64,000 nt of DNA from Pleurodeles waltl (GCF_031143425.1 NC_090438.1:778483138-778547137); one strand, 5' to 3'. Numbered from the stretch's first letter, positions 46,245 to 58,430 are shown. Numbers and translations are program-made. Notes: a model not told the origin generated them from the sequence alone.

Positions 46245-48930
46245 TGTAAGGAAATGCCTCCTTGGCATGGTTGCCCCCTGACTTTTTGCCTTTGCTGATG
46301 CTATGTTTACAATTGAAAGTGTGCTGAGGCCTGCTAACCAGGCCCCAGCACCAGTGTTCTTTCCCTAACCTGTACTTTTGTATCCACAATTGGCAGACCC
46401 TGGCATCCAGATAAGTCCCTTGTAACTGGTACTTCTAGTACCAAGGGCCCTGATGCCAAGGAAGGTCTCTAAGGGCTGCAGCATGTCTTATGCCACCCTG
46501 GAGACCTCTCACTCAGCACAGACACACTGCTTGCCAGCTTGTGTGTGCTAGTGAGGACAAAACGAGTAAGTCGACATGGCACTCCCCTCAGGGTGCCATG
46601 CCAGCCTCTCACTGCCTATGCAGTATAGGTAAGACACCCCTCTAGCAGGCCTTACAGCCCTAAGGCAGGGTGCACTATACCATAGGTGAGGGTACCAGTG
46701 CATGAGCATGGTACCCCTACAGTGTCTAAATAAAACCTTAGACATTGTAAGTGCAGGGTAGCCATAAGAGTATATGGTCTGGGAGTCTGTCAAACACGAA
46801 CTCCACAGCACCATAATGGCTACACTGAAAACTGGGAAGTTTGGTATCAAACTTCTCAGCACAATAAATGCACACTGATGCCAGTGTACATTTTATTGTA
46901 AAATACACCACAGAGGGCACCTTAGAGGTGCCCCCTGAAACTTAACCGACTATCTGTGTAGGCTGACTAGTTTTAGCAGCCTGCCACAAACCGAGACATG
47001 TTGCTGGCCCCATGGGGAGAGTGCCTTTGTCACTCTGAGGCCAGTAACAAAGCCTGCACTGGGTGGAGATGCTAACACCTCTCCCAGGCAGGAATTGTCA
47101 CACCTGGCGGTGAGCCTCAAAGGCTCACCTCCTTTGTGCCAACCCAGCAGGACACTCCAGCTAGTGGAGTTGCCCGCCCCCTCCGGCCAGGCCCCACTTT
47201 TGGCGGCAAGGCCGGAGAAGATAATGAGAATAACAAGGAGGAGTCACTGACCAGTCAGGACAGCCCCTAAGGTGTCCTGAGCTGAGGTGACTCTAACTTT
47301 TAGAAATCCTCCATCTTGCAGATGGAGGATTCCCCCAATAGGGTTAGGAATGTGACCCCCTCCCCTTGGGAGGAGGCACAAAGAGGGTGTACCCACCCTC
47401 AGGGCTAGTAGCCATTGGCTACTAACCCCCCAGACCTAAACACGCCCTTAAATTTAGTATTTAAGGGCTACCCTGAACCCTAGAAAATTAGATTCCTGCA
47501 ACTACAAGAAGAAGGACTGCCCAGCTGAAAACCCCTGCAGCGGAAGACCAGAAGACGACAACTGCCTTGGCTCCAGAAACTCACCGGCCTGTCTCCTGCC
47601 TTCCAAAGATCCTGCTCCAGCGACGCCTTCCAAAGGGACCAGCGACCTCGACATCCTCTGAGGACTGCCCCTGCTTCGAAAAGACAAGAAACTCCCGAGG
47701 ACAGCGGACCTGCTCCAAGAAAAAGCTGCAACTTTGTTTCCAGCAGCTTTAAAGAACCCTGCAAGCTCCCCGCAAGAAGCGTGAGACTTGCAACACTGCA
47801 CCCGGCGACCCCGACTCGGCTGGTGGCGATCCAACACCTCAGGAGGGACCCCAGGACTACTCTGATACTGTGAGTACCAAAACCTGTCCCCCCTGAGCCC
47901 CCACAGCGCCGCCTGCAGAGGGAATCCCGAGGCTTCCCCTGACCGCGACTCTTTGAACCTAAAGTCCCGACACCTGGGAGAGACCCTGCATCCGCAGCCC
48001 CCAGGACCTGAAGGACCGGACTTTCACTGGAGAAGTGACCCCCAGCAGTCCCTCTCCCTTGCCCAAGTGGAGGTTTCCCCGAGGAATCCCCCCCTTGCCT
48101 GCCTGCAGCGCTGAAGAGATCCCGAGATCTCTCATAGACTAACATTGAAAACCCGACGCTTGTTTCTACACTGCACCCGGCCGCCCCCGCGCTGCTGAGG
48201 GTGAAATTTCTGTGTGGGCTTGTGTCCCCCCCGGTGCCCTACAAAACCCCCCTGGTCTGCCCTCCGAAGACGCGGGTACTTACCTGCAAGCAGACCGGAA
48301 CCGGGGCACCCCCTTCTCTCCATTCTAGCCTATGTGTTTTGGGCACCACTTTGAACTCTGCACCTGACCGGCCCTGAGCTGCTGGTGTGGTGAGTTTGGG
48401 GTTGCTCTGAACCCCCAACGGTGGGCTACCTTGGACCAAGAACTGAACCCTGTAAGTGTCCTACTTACCTGGTAAAACTAACAAAAACTTACCTCCCCCA
48501 GGAACTGTGAAAATTGCACTAAGTGTCCACTTTTAAAACAGCTATTTGTCAATAACTTGAAAAGTATACATGCAATTTTGATGATCTGAAGTTCCTAAAG
48601 TACTTACCTGCAATACCTTTCGAATGAGATATTACATGTAGAATTTGAACCTATGGTTCTTAAAATAAACTAAGAAAAGATATTTTTCTATATAAAAACC
48701 TATTGGCTGGATTTGTCTCTGAGTGTGTGTACCTCATTTATTGTCTTGTGTATGTACAACAAATGCTTAACACTACTCCTTGGATAAGCCTACTGCTCGA
48801 CCACACTACCACAAAATAGAGCATTAGTATTATCTATTTTTACCACTATTTTACCTCTAAGGGGAACCCTTGGACTCTGTGCATGCTATTCCTTACTTTG
48901 AAATAGCACATACAGAGCCAACTTCTTACA
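46245..48930 (+). repeat. 3' LTR (2686 bp)
   Basis: Same termini as the 5' LTR and one base longer overall: it lacks one C near 47430, carries C instead of G at 48055, and has an extra AA near 48520. AATAAA signals occur at 46729-46734, 46863-46868 and 48664-48669. The last lies in the inferred R region and would serve for 3' end formation. The target duplication CTGAG follows directly. Confidence 0.95.
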
Positions 48931-48935
48931 CTGAG

Positions 48936-51379
48936 CTAAGTGGTACTTGGCCCAAACCCGTTTTAGCAATTATTGGCGCGGTACACAAGCGTACTGCACA
49001 GGTGGGGTGTGGAGGAGCTGTGAAGGGAGAACCACTCGTATTGTGTTTGTTTCAATCTTAATTTTTTTACTGGTTGGTGGGGGTATGGAACAGTGAGAAC
49101 TTGTTTGACCTTAAAGCAAAAGCGCTCTTTTTTTAGAGAAATCGTTTGGTAGGTAAGTCTACGCAAGTATGGTAATTGCTCACGTGTGGAGGTGTTTCTG
49201 GGACTCTTCCTCAAGCAAAGGGAGAGGTGGCATACTTAACGCGAAGTGCAGATCCCAGCGGTCCCAGCTCGTGGCTGGATACATACGAACGTTTCAAAAT
49301 CTTAGAAGTATAACCGTTTGGGGCTTCACCGCTTAGCAAAGTGCAAGCCACTGCTACATATGTTTGAAGGCTGAGGGCAGATCTTCTGGTGGAGATGGCC
49401 TCAGTAAGAGATGATGAAATGAGAGTGAGATTTACTCTTCTACCACTGAAGCTGCACTCCTGTTTCAGCTGCATAAGTCAAGAGGTCCTTCATGAAGCGC
49501 ACCTAGTTTTCATGTTGCAAAACTTCGATGTAGGCAAGGTGGTGACGTCATTGGGCATGAAGGGAAGTTTAAAGGAAAAAGGTGTAACTATCTTATCACC
49601 TGTCCCAAATCGCGCCCATGTTCATTTCGTTCAGCAAAGCTTTCAAAATATAACTACATTTGAAAAAGATGAAATCTTAAGGGGGCGAGGGATGGGTTTT
49701 AACAGAACTAACACCAAATCTCATTGGTCTATAAGTTTGGGAACCAGTTCTGATTGGGCTTTCAATCTTGGCTGCTTACTTTTGACCTGAACAATACTTT
49801 GTGCCATTTGCATGCAAATAAAAGACATTGTATTTATTCCAATTCTCTGAAGTTTTACTGGAGAAGGTATTACACTTTATTTGTAGCATCCATGGGTTTG
49901 TAGGATAGGCCACACGTAGCTTCCAAACATGGACCGATCAGCCTCCTTTGCATCTCGCATTAGGGACATCCCTTAGGGATGAGACAAAATATTTGAAAAA
50001 CAACTCATTGTTTTGAGAGATACACTATGACAGACACAATACTAAGAAATTATAACCAAGAACTTAGAAATGAATGAATGTGAATATGGGTGTGCAGTTG
50101 GGGGCAAGCAACGCAACGGTTTGGGCTGGATTCCTAAAGCTAGCATTGGCATAAAAAGCCAGTCTTTATATAAAGTAAAACCTAGAATGCAAACAAGCTG
50201 TACTAAAGTAAAAAGCATTCAGTGCCTGGATATCCCTTTAGAGAGTTTGTAAATCTTTGGACCACATGAGATGTTTTACTAACAAATCTGGCAGCGCATG
50301 ATTTAAGATCGGTATACCAAATGTGCTAAGAGGAAAGTTAATGCAGTTCTTGGTATCTTAGCATACAAAATGAACTTAATTATGAACTGTGACTCAATTA
50401 AAGGGGCCGGGCCATGTAGTGCTGTACAGCCAATCCCTGTAAGTGGTATGGTCAAGGAGCCAGGCACAAACCTGCGCGGACCGTGGGGAGAAGCGGTCAG
50501 GTGGCTTCCAGCTTTGGACTCTGTGATCCTGAGGAGGGGCCTCGGCCTCATTCTTAGGGCTACAGTTTGGAGAAAAGCAATTATTTTGCCCTTCAACGTT
50601 TTTTAAATGAACTGCTATCGATAGGACTGTGGCTGAGTTGTGGTGCTGGCTGTTAGTTGCACAAGGGGTAGGAGTGTCCCATGTGTGGTTGCTCAGGGTT
50701 TTTATACCATTTTAATGACAGTGAGACAATGTGGAAGGGCGCAGTTACTGTGCTTCCCCATGAATTGAAGGTGTGTGTCCTTGCCACATCCCCATTCTCC
50801 AGCTGTTTCTGTGAAGCTGCACCAATGTAAGTATTTGCATTCTGAGGGTGTGCATTTGTTGATCTTCTTCCTGAATTACTTTTTGTGTGTGCTCCACATA
50901 TGCCTCCTGCACATTTTTCGACCTGGATACTTTTGGCAGTTGGAGAGTAGGGCGTGATGTATGAAACGCTGTTGCAAAGCCTACGATTGTTAAAAGCACA
51001 AGTCTCAATGTACACCAGATATTTCGCGATCTCAGAAATGTGTTGCCAACTGGGAAAAAATAGCTTGTACTACCATGGGGAATAGTGGGGCTTCATCTTC
51101 TCTTTGTGAGCCGCAGTGTTACTCTGTATTGATGGTCTGTGATTGCAGTTGCATTGACAAATTGTTGTAAGGCTACCGACACCCAACTTTGGGTGGTAAC
51201 AATTTGGCAAAGTTGAAGCTGACCCCCATGCAGTGCTTACACTTTGTGAATGCTGGCAGCAGCCTAGGGGACCATACTGTGTGATTCAGGAGACCACTGC
51301 ATGTTTCCACAATGTAATTTACGTTAACATCTTTTTATGCAACCCCTTTCCCTTTAATGGACACAGCTGCCTAAATAAC
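48936..51379. other. No gene recognised
   Basis: 2.4 kb flank to the right of the retrotransposon. Frames up to 133 codons (for example 49389-49790) show no domain. The stretch TCTTTGTGAGCCGCAGTGTT at 51102 echoes the start of family A near 12709, so a small family A piece may lie there. Confidence 0.4.
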
Positions 51380-51501
51380 AAGCGTTGCCAAAACGAATAG
51401 GTCTGGTGCTGGCAGACAGCCTTTTGGCTTTGTCAGTTCTTGTTTTGTCATTGTTTTTGTAAGATTTTTATTTTTGGAGCTGTCAGACCCTCGCCAATAA
51501 A
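51380..51501 (-). repeat. Family A, copy 3, distal half
   Basis: The reverse complement reads ACAAAAACAATGACAAAAC, then TGACAAAGCCAAAAGGC, then CACCAGACCTATTCG, as in copies at 12890 and 5030. Its proximal half resumes at 55149, beyond the TTAA-flanked element. Confidence 0.7.
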
Positions 51502-51810
51502 TTAACCCCTCGGGTGCCGTGGACGAGCTGATCTTGCCCTCAGCCATGGTCGTCGTGTGCTAAGGACAAGACCAGTTCGTCCTGCAACCGGCTCATGGGG
51601 GAAGCGCTAGCGCTCCCCCCATGGGTCTGCCACTCCCCTATTCCCCCCCCAACTCCCACTGCCCTGGAAGCTCAGCTTCAGCAAAGCATTTCTCTTCCAA
51701 CCGGGAGGTGGGGGCAGGCAGAGGCATGAATGAAAGGTGTTTCCTTTCCTTTCATGTCTCTGTAAGCATTTTTGCAGCCCGATTGTTAAGCGATCGGGCT
51801 GTAGAAATGC

Positions 51811-52540
51811 CCACTAGACACCAGGGACTTAAAAAAATATATATATTTATGAATAAGGGGTCAGCCCCTTAAGCAAGGGGGGGGCAATATTTTAAAGGGC
51901 TTTTCTGCCCCCCCACACAGGGGCAGATCGCCCTACTGCAATTAAGGCCAATCTGCCCCAGGGGGGAGGCGGGGCATTAAACACTAGATACCAGGATTTT
52001 TTTTGACAATTTCTCTAAAGGGGAGCGCCCCCTTAGGCAAGGGTTGCTCCCCTTGGGGGGGGGGGGGGGGGGGGGGCACATTTATTTTAGACCATTTATG
52101 CCCCCCTTGGGGGCAGATAAGATTGTTTTTCTTAAGCCAATCTGCCCTCAAGGTGGGCAGAAACCACTAGACACCAGGGATATTTTTTTTGCGTCCATTT
52201 CGCACAAGGGGAGTGACCCTTTAGGCAACAGTCGCTCCCCTGTGGGGCAAATTTATTTTAGGCTATTTCTGCTCCCCTTGGGGGCAGATCAGCCTATTTC
52301 TATTAGGCTGATCTGCCTCCGGGGGGCAGAAACCACTTGGCACCAGAAATTGGTGTGTGTGTGTGTGTTTGGGGGGTGGGGCGCAGCGCTTGCCCCCTTG
52401 GGCAAGGGTCACTCCCCATGGGGGGCACATTACTGTTGGTCATTTCTGCCCCCCTTGGGGGAAGATCAGCCTATTTTTGGAAGGCCAATCTTCCCACAAG
52501 GAGGGCAGAAAGCCCAGCTGAGACCAGGAAAGACTTTAAA
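51811..52540. repeat. ~170-180 bp tandem array, about 4 units
   Basis: The marker CCACTAGACACCAGGGA and its variants recur at 51811, 51981, 52164, 52333 and 52513 (spacing 170, 183, 169, 180). Each unit holds a hairpin built on GGGGCAGATC...GATCTGCCCC, plus a CCCCTT.GGCAAGGG motif. A G tract of about 22 bp lies at 52055-52076. Confidence 0.8.
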
Positions 52541-52599
52541 AAAAATAAAAAAAATAAAAAAAGAGGGCGAGGGTATGGCCATACCCCTACCCCAAGTAA

Positions 52600-53830
52600 A
52601 TGAGGACAAAGTCGTTCTGCACACATGTTTTTGGCTCTTCCCTGTCACAGGCAATTGGCCCACCTACACAAGTCAGGTATCATTTTTACCAGGAGACTGA
52701 GGAGATCGTTGGGTGGTAGGAAATTTGTGCCGGTGCAGTGATCCCACACAGAAATGTGGGAACAATTAGATTTTTTTTTTTAGCTAAATTTGAGGTTTGC
52801 TGAGGATTCTGGGTAAGAAAATACTGGGGATCCACACAAGTTGCACCTCCCTGGACTCCCTCAGGTGTCAAGATTTCAGAAATGTTTGGGTTTGGCAGGT
52901 TTCCTTATATGGCTGCTGAGCCCAGGACCAAAAACCCATCATCCCCCGCAAAAACAGGTAGTGTTTTGGGGCATCTCCTTTTGGGGGAACTATGCCTACC
53001 CACATAAGTGAGGTACTATTTTTATCGGGAGACTTTGGAACGCTGGGTGGAAGAAAATTTGTGGCTCCTCACAAATTCCAGAACTTTCTGTCACAGAAAT
53101 CTGTGGAAAAAGTATTTTTTTTTTTTTTTTTTTTTTTTTGCCTGATGTTGAGGTTTGCTAAGTATTTTGGGAAACAGACCCTGGTGAGAGCCCCACATAT
53201 CGCCCCAGCTTGGATTCCCCTAGGTGTCTAGTTTTCAAAAATGCATAGTTGGGGTAGGTTTTCCTATGTGGTGGCTGAGCTAGAGACCAAAATCCACAGC
53301 TAGGCACTTTGCAAAAAACATATCTGTTTTCTTTGGGAAAATGTGATGTGTCCATGTTGTGTTTTGGGGCATTTCCTGTCACGGGCACTAGGCCAACCCA
53401 CAAAACTGAGGTAGCATTTTTATCGGAAGACTTGGGGGAATGCTGGATGGAAGGAAATGTGTGGCTCTTTTCAGATTCTAGAACTTTCTGTCACCGAAAT
53501 GTGTGAAAAAAATGTTTTTGGGCCAAATTTTGAGGTTTGCAAAGGATTCTGGGTAACAGAACCTGGTGAGAGCCCCACATGTCACCCAATCTTGGATTCC
53601 CTAGGTGTCTAGTTTTTAAAAAATGCACAGGTTTGGTAGGTTTCCCTAGGTGCCGGCTGAGCTAGAGATCAAAATCCACAGCTAGGCACTTTCCAAAAAA
53701 CACGTCAGTTTTCAGTGTAAAAATGTGATGTCCATGTTGCTTTTCCTGTGGTGGGCATTAGGCCTATCCATGCAAGTGAAGTAAAAAATGTATCGGGAGA
53801 CTTGGGGAAACACAGAATAGCAGAGCAAGT
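52600..53830. repeat. ~340-400 bp tandem array, about 3.5 units
   Basis: The marker GGGAGACTTGGGG and its variants recur at 52691, 53028, 53426 and 53795. Shared strings include TTTTGAGGTTTGC, GATTCTGGGTAA, GAGAGCCCCACA, CCTAGGTGTCTAG and GGTAGGTTTCCCTA. A T tract of about 26 bp lies at 53114-53139. It is unrelated to the shorter array on its left. Confidence 0.8.
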
Positions 53831-54726
53831 GTTATTGCCCCTTGTCTTTCTCTGCGTTTTTTTCTTCCAAATGTAAGACAGTGTGTAAAAAAGACATCTA
53901 TTTGAGAAATGCCCTGTAATTCACATGCTAATATGGGCAACCTGGAATTCAGAGATGTGCAAATAACCACTGCTTCTCAACTCCTTCTCTTGTGCCCATT
54001 TTGAAAATACAAAGGTTTCCTTGATACCTATTTTTCACACTTTATATTTCACCAAATGAATTGGTGTATACCAGGTATACAATGAAAGCCCATTGAAAGG
54101 TGCAGCTCCTTTATTGGCTCTGGGTACCTAGGGTTCTTGATGAACCTACAAGTCCAATATATCCCCGCAACCAGAAGAGTCCAGCAGACGGAACGGTATA
54201 TTACTTTTGAAAATCTGACATTGCAGGAAAAAGTTACAGAGTAAAACGTGGAGAAAAATTGCTTTTTTTTCACCTCAATATCAATATTTTTTTATTTCAG
54301 CTGTTATTTTCTGTAGAAAACTTTGTAGGATCTACACAAATGACCTCTTGGTGAATTCAGAATGTTGTCTACTTTTCAGGAATGCTTAGATTTCCGGAAT
54401 CCAGCATTGATTTCACACCTATTTCTGTCACTAACTGGAGGAGGCTAAAAGCACCAAAAATAGTGAGCATAGGGTATGTCCCAGTAAAATGCCAAAATTA
54501 TGTTGACAAATGTGATTTTCTGATTCAAGTCTGCCTGTTCATGAAAGCTGGGAAGATGGTGATTTTAGCACCAGAAACCCTTTGATGCCATTTTCAGGGG
54601 AAAAAAACCATAAGCCTTCTTCAGCAGCTTTTTTGTCCCATTTTTTTTAAACAAAATTTGTGCTGTATTTTGGCTAATTACTTGGTCTCCTCCAGTGGAA
54701 CCCATAAACTGTGGGTACCTCTAGAA

Positions 54727-54989
54727 CAGTGGTCTTCAAACTTTTTAATGCCCCGCCCCCCCCAGTTGAAAAATAAAAATCATTGCCCCCCCCCCAGAAC
54801 TTTTCACAATTACTTTAGAAAGATGGCAATGTTTAAATATGTCTAAACCTATTTAAACACTGCAGTTAAGTACGTACTGTTACCTTTTTAAAACTGCAAT
54901 AACATGCTTCTGCTTAAAACAAAGGCATGTTATCTGTATAATATTTCTTTTGGCCAGAGTTTGGTGGCCCCCCAGTTTGAAGACCTCTG
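54727..54989 (+). mobile_element. hAT MITE family E (263 bp), exact 8 bp duplication
   Basis: Ends are CAGTGGTCTTCAAACT and, inverted, CAGAGGTCTTCAAACT. The flanks are CTCTAGAA at 54719-54726 and 54990-54997, identical 8 bp duplications. It is nested in the piggyBac-like element and is therefore younger than it. A truncated relative is at 31483. Confidence 0.9.
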
Positions 54990-55148
54990 CTCTAGAATCT
55001 CTAGGATGTTGGGAAAAAAGGACGCAGAATTGGCATGGGTAGTTTATGTGGACCAAATGTTATGAGGGCATAAGCGCGAAGTGCCCCAAATAGCCAAAAA
55101 AAGGCATGACACATGAGGGGGGAAAAGGCCTGGCAGCAGAGAGGTTAA

Positions 55149-55285
55149 AAAAAGAAAAACACGGACAAGGTTAAAATTATTCAGATCACCCATTGTCATA
55201 GTAGTCTCTGGCACTGAAGAGAACTACTTTATATGCGGATGTGCTTTTCTTGAAAGGACAGAATGCCACTGATTCCATGGAAGTC
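55149..55285 (-). repeat. Family A, copy 3, proximal half
   Basis: The reverse complement carries AAAGTAGTTCTCTTCAGTGC, then GAGACTACTATGACAATG, followed by a T-rich tract up to the TTAA at 55148. It continues across the piggyBac-like element into 51501. Confidence 0.7.
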
Positions 55286-55704
55286 AGCTAATGGCTGGAC
55301 CAGGCCCCATGTTTTATGCCTTTAGTTGGGTGGAAGAAGAATATGAATAACACAAAAAGAGACCAATGGATAAAGAGGGCTGACTGAAAGCCGCTTAAGG
55401 TAGTATGATGTATATAATTTTAGGGAAAAAAAAATAATAATTGTGTAACATCAGACCTAAAATGTTATCATGTAAGGATTGTAAATGCGGGGATGGAGGC
55501 CTCTTATCCTTCTTGGGCCTTCATTCCTACTTTTGCATTATTCACAGTGATCTGCCTTATTAAGTAGGCAGGGTTTTTGGCATCTTCGGATGTACATTTT
55601 GCGATGCGACTGTAGTACATCTGGTGCATCCCAAAAATGTACACTATCAACAAACCAGTCAAGGTGCAAAACGCACAGACTGATTTGAGGCCTGGATTTA
55701 GTAC
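55286..55704. other. No feature recognised
   Basis: Spacer between family A copy 3 and the hAT MITE F copy. No exon or repeat boundary seen. Confidence 0.4.
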
Positions 55705-55712
55705 TTCAGGCC

Positions 55713-56054
55713 CAGTGCTTAATTTATGCTTGTTGTTTCCAGTGCAGAGCACCAGCACTTATTTTTGAGGGCCGGTGCTCATTTTTCTGCCACAAGCATT
55801 TACTGCGAGCAAAAGACAGGTATAGAGACGGAGGAAGAGAAAAACGAAAAAGCGTCACAATGGGGGAAAATCAGAAAGCTGTAAGAGTGAGCAGAAGGGG
55901 CAGGGAGTGGCTGTAAATGGATTAAAGAAGCCAGAGCTGGCTTTAGAATTAGGCTGCCTCAGTATTCCGTGTTTGCACATTTAATTACTGCAGCCGCTTG
56001 TTTAAGAGAATGGCTTTGGCCACCGGCACGTTTTTATTTACAAATTAAGCACTG
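55713..56054 (+). mobile_element. hAT MITE family F, copy 1 (342 bp)
   Basis: Perfect 13 bp ends CAGTGCTTAATTT and AAATTAAGCACTG. Flanks TTCAGGCC and TTTGGGCC match at 6 of 8 positions. The interior carries TTTTTGAGGGCCGGTGCTC near the left end. A second copy in the opposite orientation lies at 62514-62851. Confidence 0.85.
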
Positions 56055-57640
56055 TTTGGGCCTCACAGGGCTGTAAATCAGTTTAGTATTGCTCATTTGT
56101 GGTGCCCTCCCGCACCAAGGTATAATCTTTATCTAAAGAGCAGGATGATCCTAGACGGCTCAGCTGCGCACATTTTTTTACTGTAAGAGATTCGTTTACA
56201 CTTAATGCATCGCTGAGCGATGCACAGTTTACACAGCATCCACACCAGTCCCACAGCTAGTCCTGTAACCTTCTGTGCTGGTGCTCGGAAGCTGCTCTTT
56301 GTGGTTTTTATCCTACTCCCGTCTGCTAGTGGTTTCTGCAAGGAAGTTTGTTGAGGTCAGAGCCTGCATTTCCACGTCTGTTTACAACATTTGTACCTCA
56401 CCAGAGCAGTTGTGATTCTTTAACTTAAAACCAGCACTTCACAAGACAGACTGCCTTATGAGGGAAATTAACAAATCTGTTCCAGGGCCTGTGAAATAAT
56501 TGCTAATGTATTTTTGATGACTTTTTCTACTGTGCGCATTCTATCCCCAACCTGTCGTGATTGATTGTTTGGTTGGTAAACAGGTTTAACAACACCCATT
56601 TTAACGCTTTTGTCTGGCACTGCTGTGGTTCCTTGAAAGTAATCACGGTGTTTTAAACTGGTTTAGCATGTCAGTACTTACCATTACTAAAATCTCTGGT
56701 TTCGTTCCTTTACAGGATCTTTAATTTGTACACCTGTGTCGTTCTACACAGTACGTTTAATATTTGACAAGCTAACACGTTTTAGGTCGACACCATCTTA
56801 ATTCACCATTAATGCAGGATGTTATCCTGATAAAGTTGTGTAGTGTCTCAACTTTGCCAGTGTTTGTTTGGTATTTCCCTGTAATTCCAAGACCGCTGCC
56901 AAGAAGACACAATACAGGATTTAGTCTGGAGTCAGTTGTGCATCATACTAGGGGGTGTGGCCAGAGAGCAGTGGGGGCACTGTGATCAACGGACTGCCAG
57001 TCAGAAGCGATAAAGGACAACCTGCAACTACAGTGCCACCCTCAGCAAGGGTGAGTATGTAGTTTTTTAAGGTTTTACCCTTGAGAAAAGGTTTACCATC
57101 ATGGACGCTCCTCCAATAGTGTTCATAAACTCCGAGGCAATAGTGACCTGCACCTGTGGCCTTGATTACCCCAGCCACTTAAAACACTTTGTACATCAGG
57201 CCCTAACTGTTGCAAACCCTCGGATTAGGTCAGTCTGAGGGATTGCAACCGCTAAAACACTTTTTACACTGTACTAAACACATTTAACAGTTCAGAAAAG
57301 AATTTCTGAATTGTTAAATGGGTTAAGCAAACAATAAGGAATCAGCAATTGGAAGGAGCATGTTTAGGGCATTCTCACCAAATATCGAGTTCTTATGGTA
57401 TGTATTAATGTTTGGTGGCTGAAGTCCAGTTGCAAAACATGAATATGTTACCACCAACTGAAGGAGGTGGTAGCTGTTTGCAAACGAGAAGAGGTCAGGC
57501 TGAAGCCATTGGTTTAGGTTAAAACATCTCCCAGTAGTAGAAATTTGAATTTCCCACCAGCTGAGGTCTAGCTGACATCCATATAGTTTTTGTGTGTTCG
57601 GTCATTCAAGATTATCTTGTTGGGACTTAGACTTTAAAAC
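56055..57640. other. No gene recognised; one small hairpin
   Basis: Mixed DNA. A hairpin with 13 bp arms, GTTGCAAACCCTC and GAGGGATTGCAAC (one mismatch), spans 57209-57249. Nothing else is supported. Confidence 0.45.
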
Positions 57641-57649
57641 GCAAGTCCT

Positions 57650-58024
57650 TTTCTTCCAGCGGGACAAAGGTAGCAGGCTGTATCCGATAATGGCTCCACA
57701 AATATGGCTACCTTCTCACCAAGGGTCCGTGAAATGGATTTGCTACTGCAAAGAAGTTCTAAGTGGGATACATTTTCCTTCAGCCCAGTGAAGTCTCACC
57801 CTTCGGTGGTTGACTCAGGCCATCCGACAGTTGAAAGTCGGAATTTTTTTTTTTTTTTAAGTCTCAAAATTTCCAGAGGTCTCTTTCTTCAGCCCTTTAT
57901 CTGAGGCATCCAGGCTTCAGGGGAGACCCTTGAGATTTTAGGGTTTGTTCCAGTAAGGCTGTGTGCAGGGTCAGTGCAGGTCGAGTTGCGACTGGGTAGC
58001 TGGGAATCCAGAAAAAAATGTTTT

Positions 58025-58058
<34 letters not shown>

Positions 58059-58430
58059 GTCCCCTTGTACATCTTCAGCCCTTGGAGTCCTAATCTTTTT
58101 CCTTGATACTAGGTTCAGTCCTTCAGGGTTCCTCCTATTTCATAGCAAGCAGGGTCCAGTCCTCTTCTGAACTTCAGCAGGCCCAGAAAGTTCTCTGAGG
58201 AGGGTTCCTTTAGGTGCCTCCTTTATTTGTTGCAGTTCTCAATAGGGTGACTCCTGGCTCTTCCCTAACCAATGGAGTAATTTTTCTCCATCAGTAACCC
58301 TACCCACTTTTTCAGCAGTTTCCGTTTGCCCTACTGCAAACAATCCTACAATGCCCGTTACTCCTAAAATCCAAGATCGGTCACCCTTCCTCCCTTACGT
58401 GTCGATCCAGAGGTGTGGCCTTGGAAATGG
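57650..58430. repeat. Repeat family C, copy 2
   Basis: Diverged counterpart of the 9000-9970 region. It shares CTACTGCAAACAATCC at 58333, AGAGGTGTGGCC at 58411 and TTCTAAGTGGGA at 57760, in the same order. It contains T tracts at 57847-57860 and 58032-58058. Confidence 0.5.

Larger units (their letters stand above)
38479..48935 (+). mobile_element. Full-length Gmr1-like Ty3/gypsy LTR retrotransposon
   Basis: A complete element of 10,447 bp between two copies of the 5 bp target duplication CTGAG (38479-38483 and 48931-48935). The order is 5' LTR, primer site, one gag-pol frame, polypurine tract, 3' LTR. By eye the LTRs differ by one substitution (G at 40295, C at 48055), one C in a C-run near 39665, and an extra AA near 48520. 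The frame is uninterrupted. These facts point to a recent insertion that may still be competent. Integrase upstream of reverse transcriptase within an otherwise gypsy-type pol is the defining trait of the Gmr1-like group, described from fish and other deuterostomes. It runs on the plus strand and interrupts no visible gene. Confidence 0.95.
51506..55144. mobile_element. piggyBac-like non-autonomous element (3.64 kb)
   Basis: Flanked by TTAA on both sides (51502-51505 and 55145-55148). The left end is CCCCTCGGGTGCC and the inverted right end is CCTCTCTGCTGCC, an imperfect 13 bp TIR. TTAA duplication with CC(Y)n...TGCC ends is typical of piggyBac-type elements. No transposase frame is present. 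The longest open frame (52044-52700) only translates tandem repeats. The interior consists of a GC-rich head with a hairpin (51776-51802), two tandem arrays, a single-copy right part and a nested hAT MITE. It sits inside family A copy 3, whose halves flank it directly, which confirms both boundaries. Confidence 0.75.

Noticed and set aside
38484..48930. Endogenous retrovirus with envelope
   Set aside because: The single frame ends with RNase H and only 30 bp separate its stop from the 3' LTR. There is no room for an envelope gene, so it is an LTR retrotransposon.
52044..52700. 218-codon frame in the piggyBac-like element
   Set aside because: It translates the ~175 bp tandem repeat and a G tract. 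Not a transposase.
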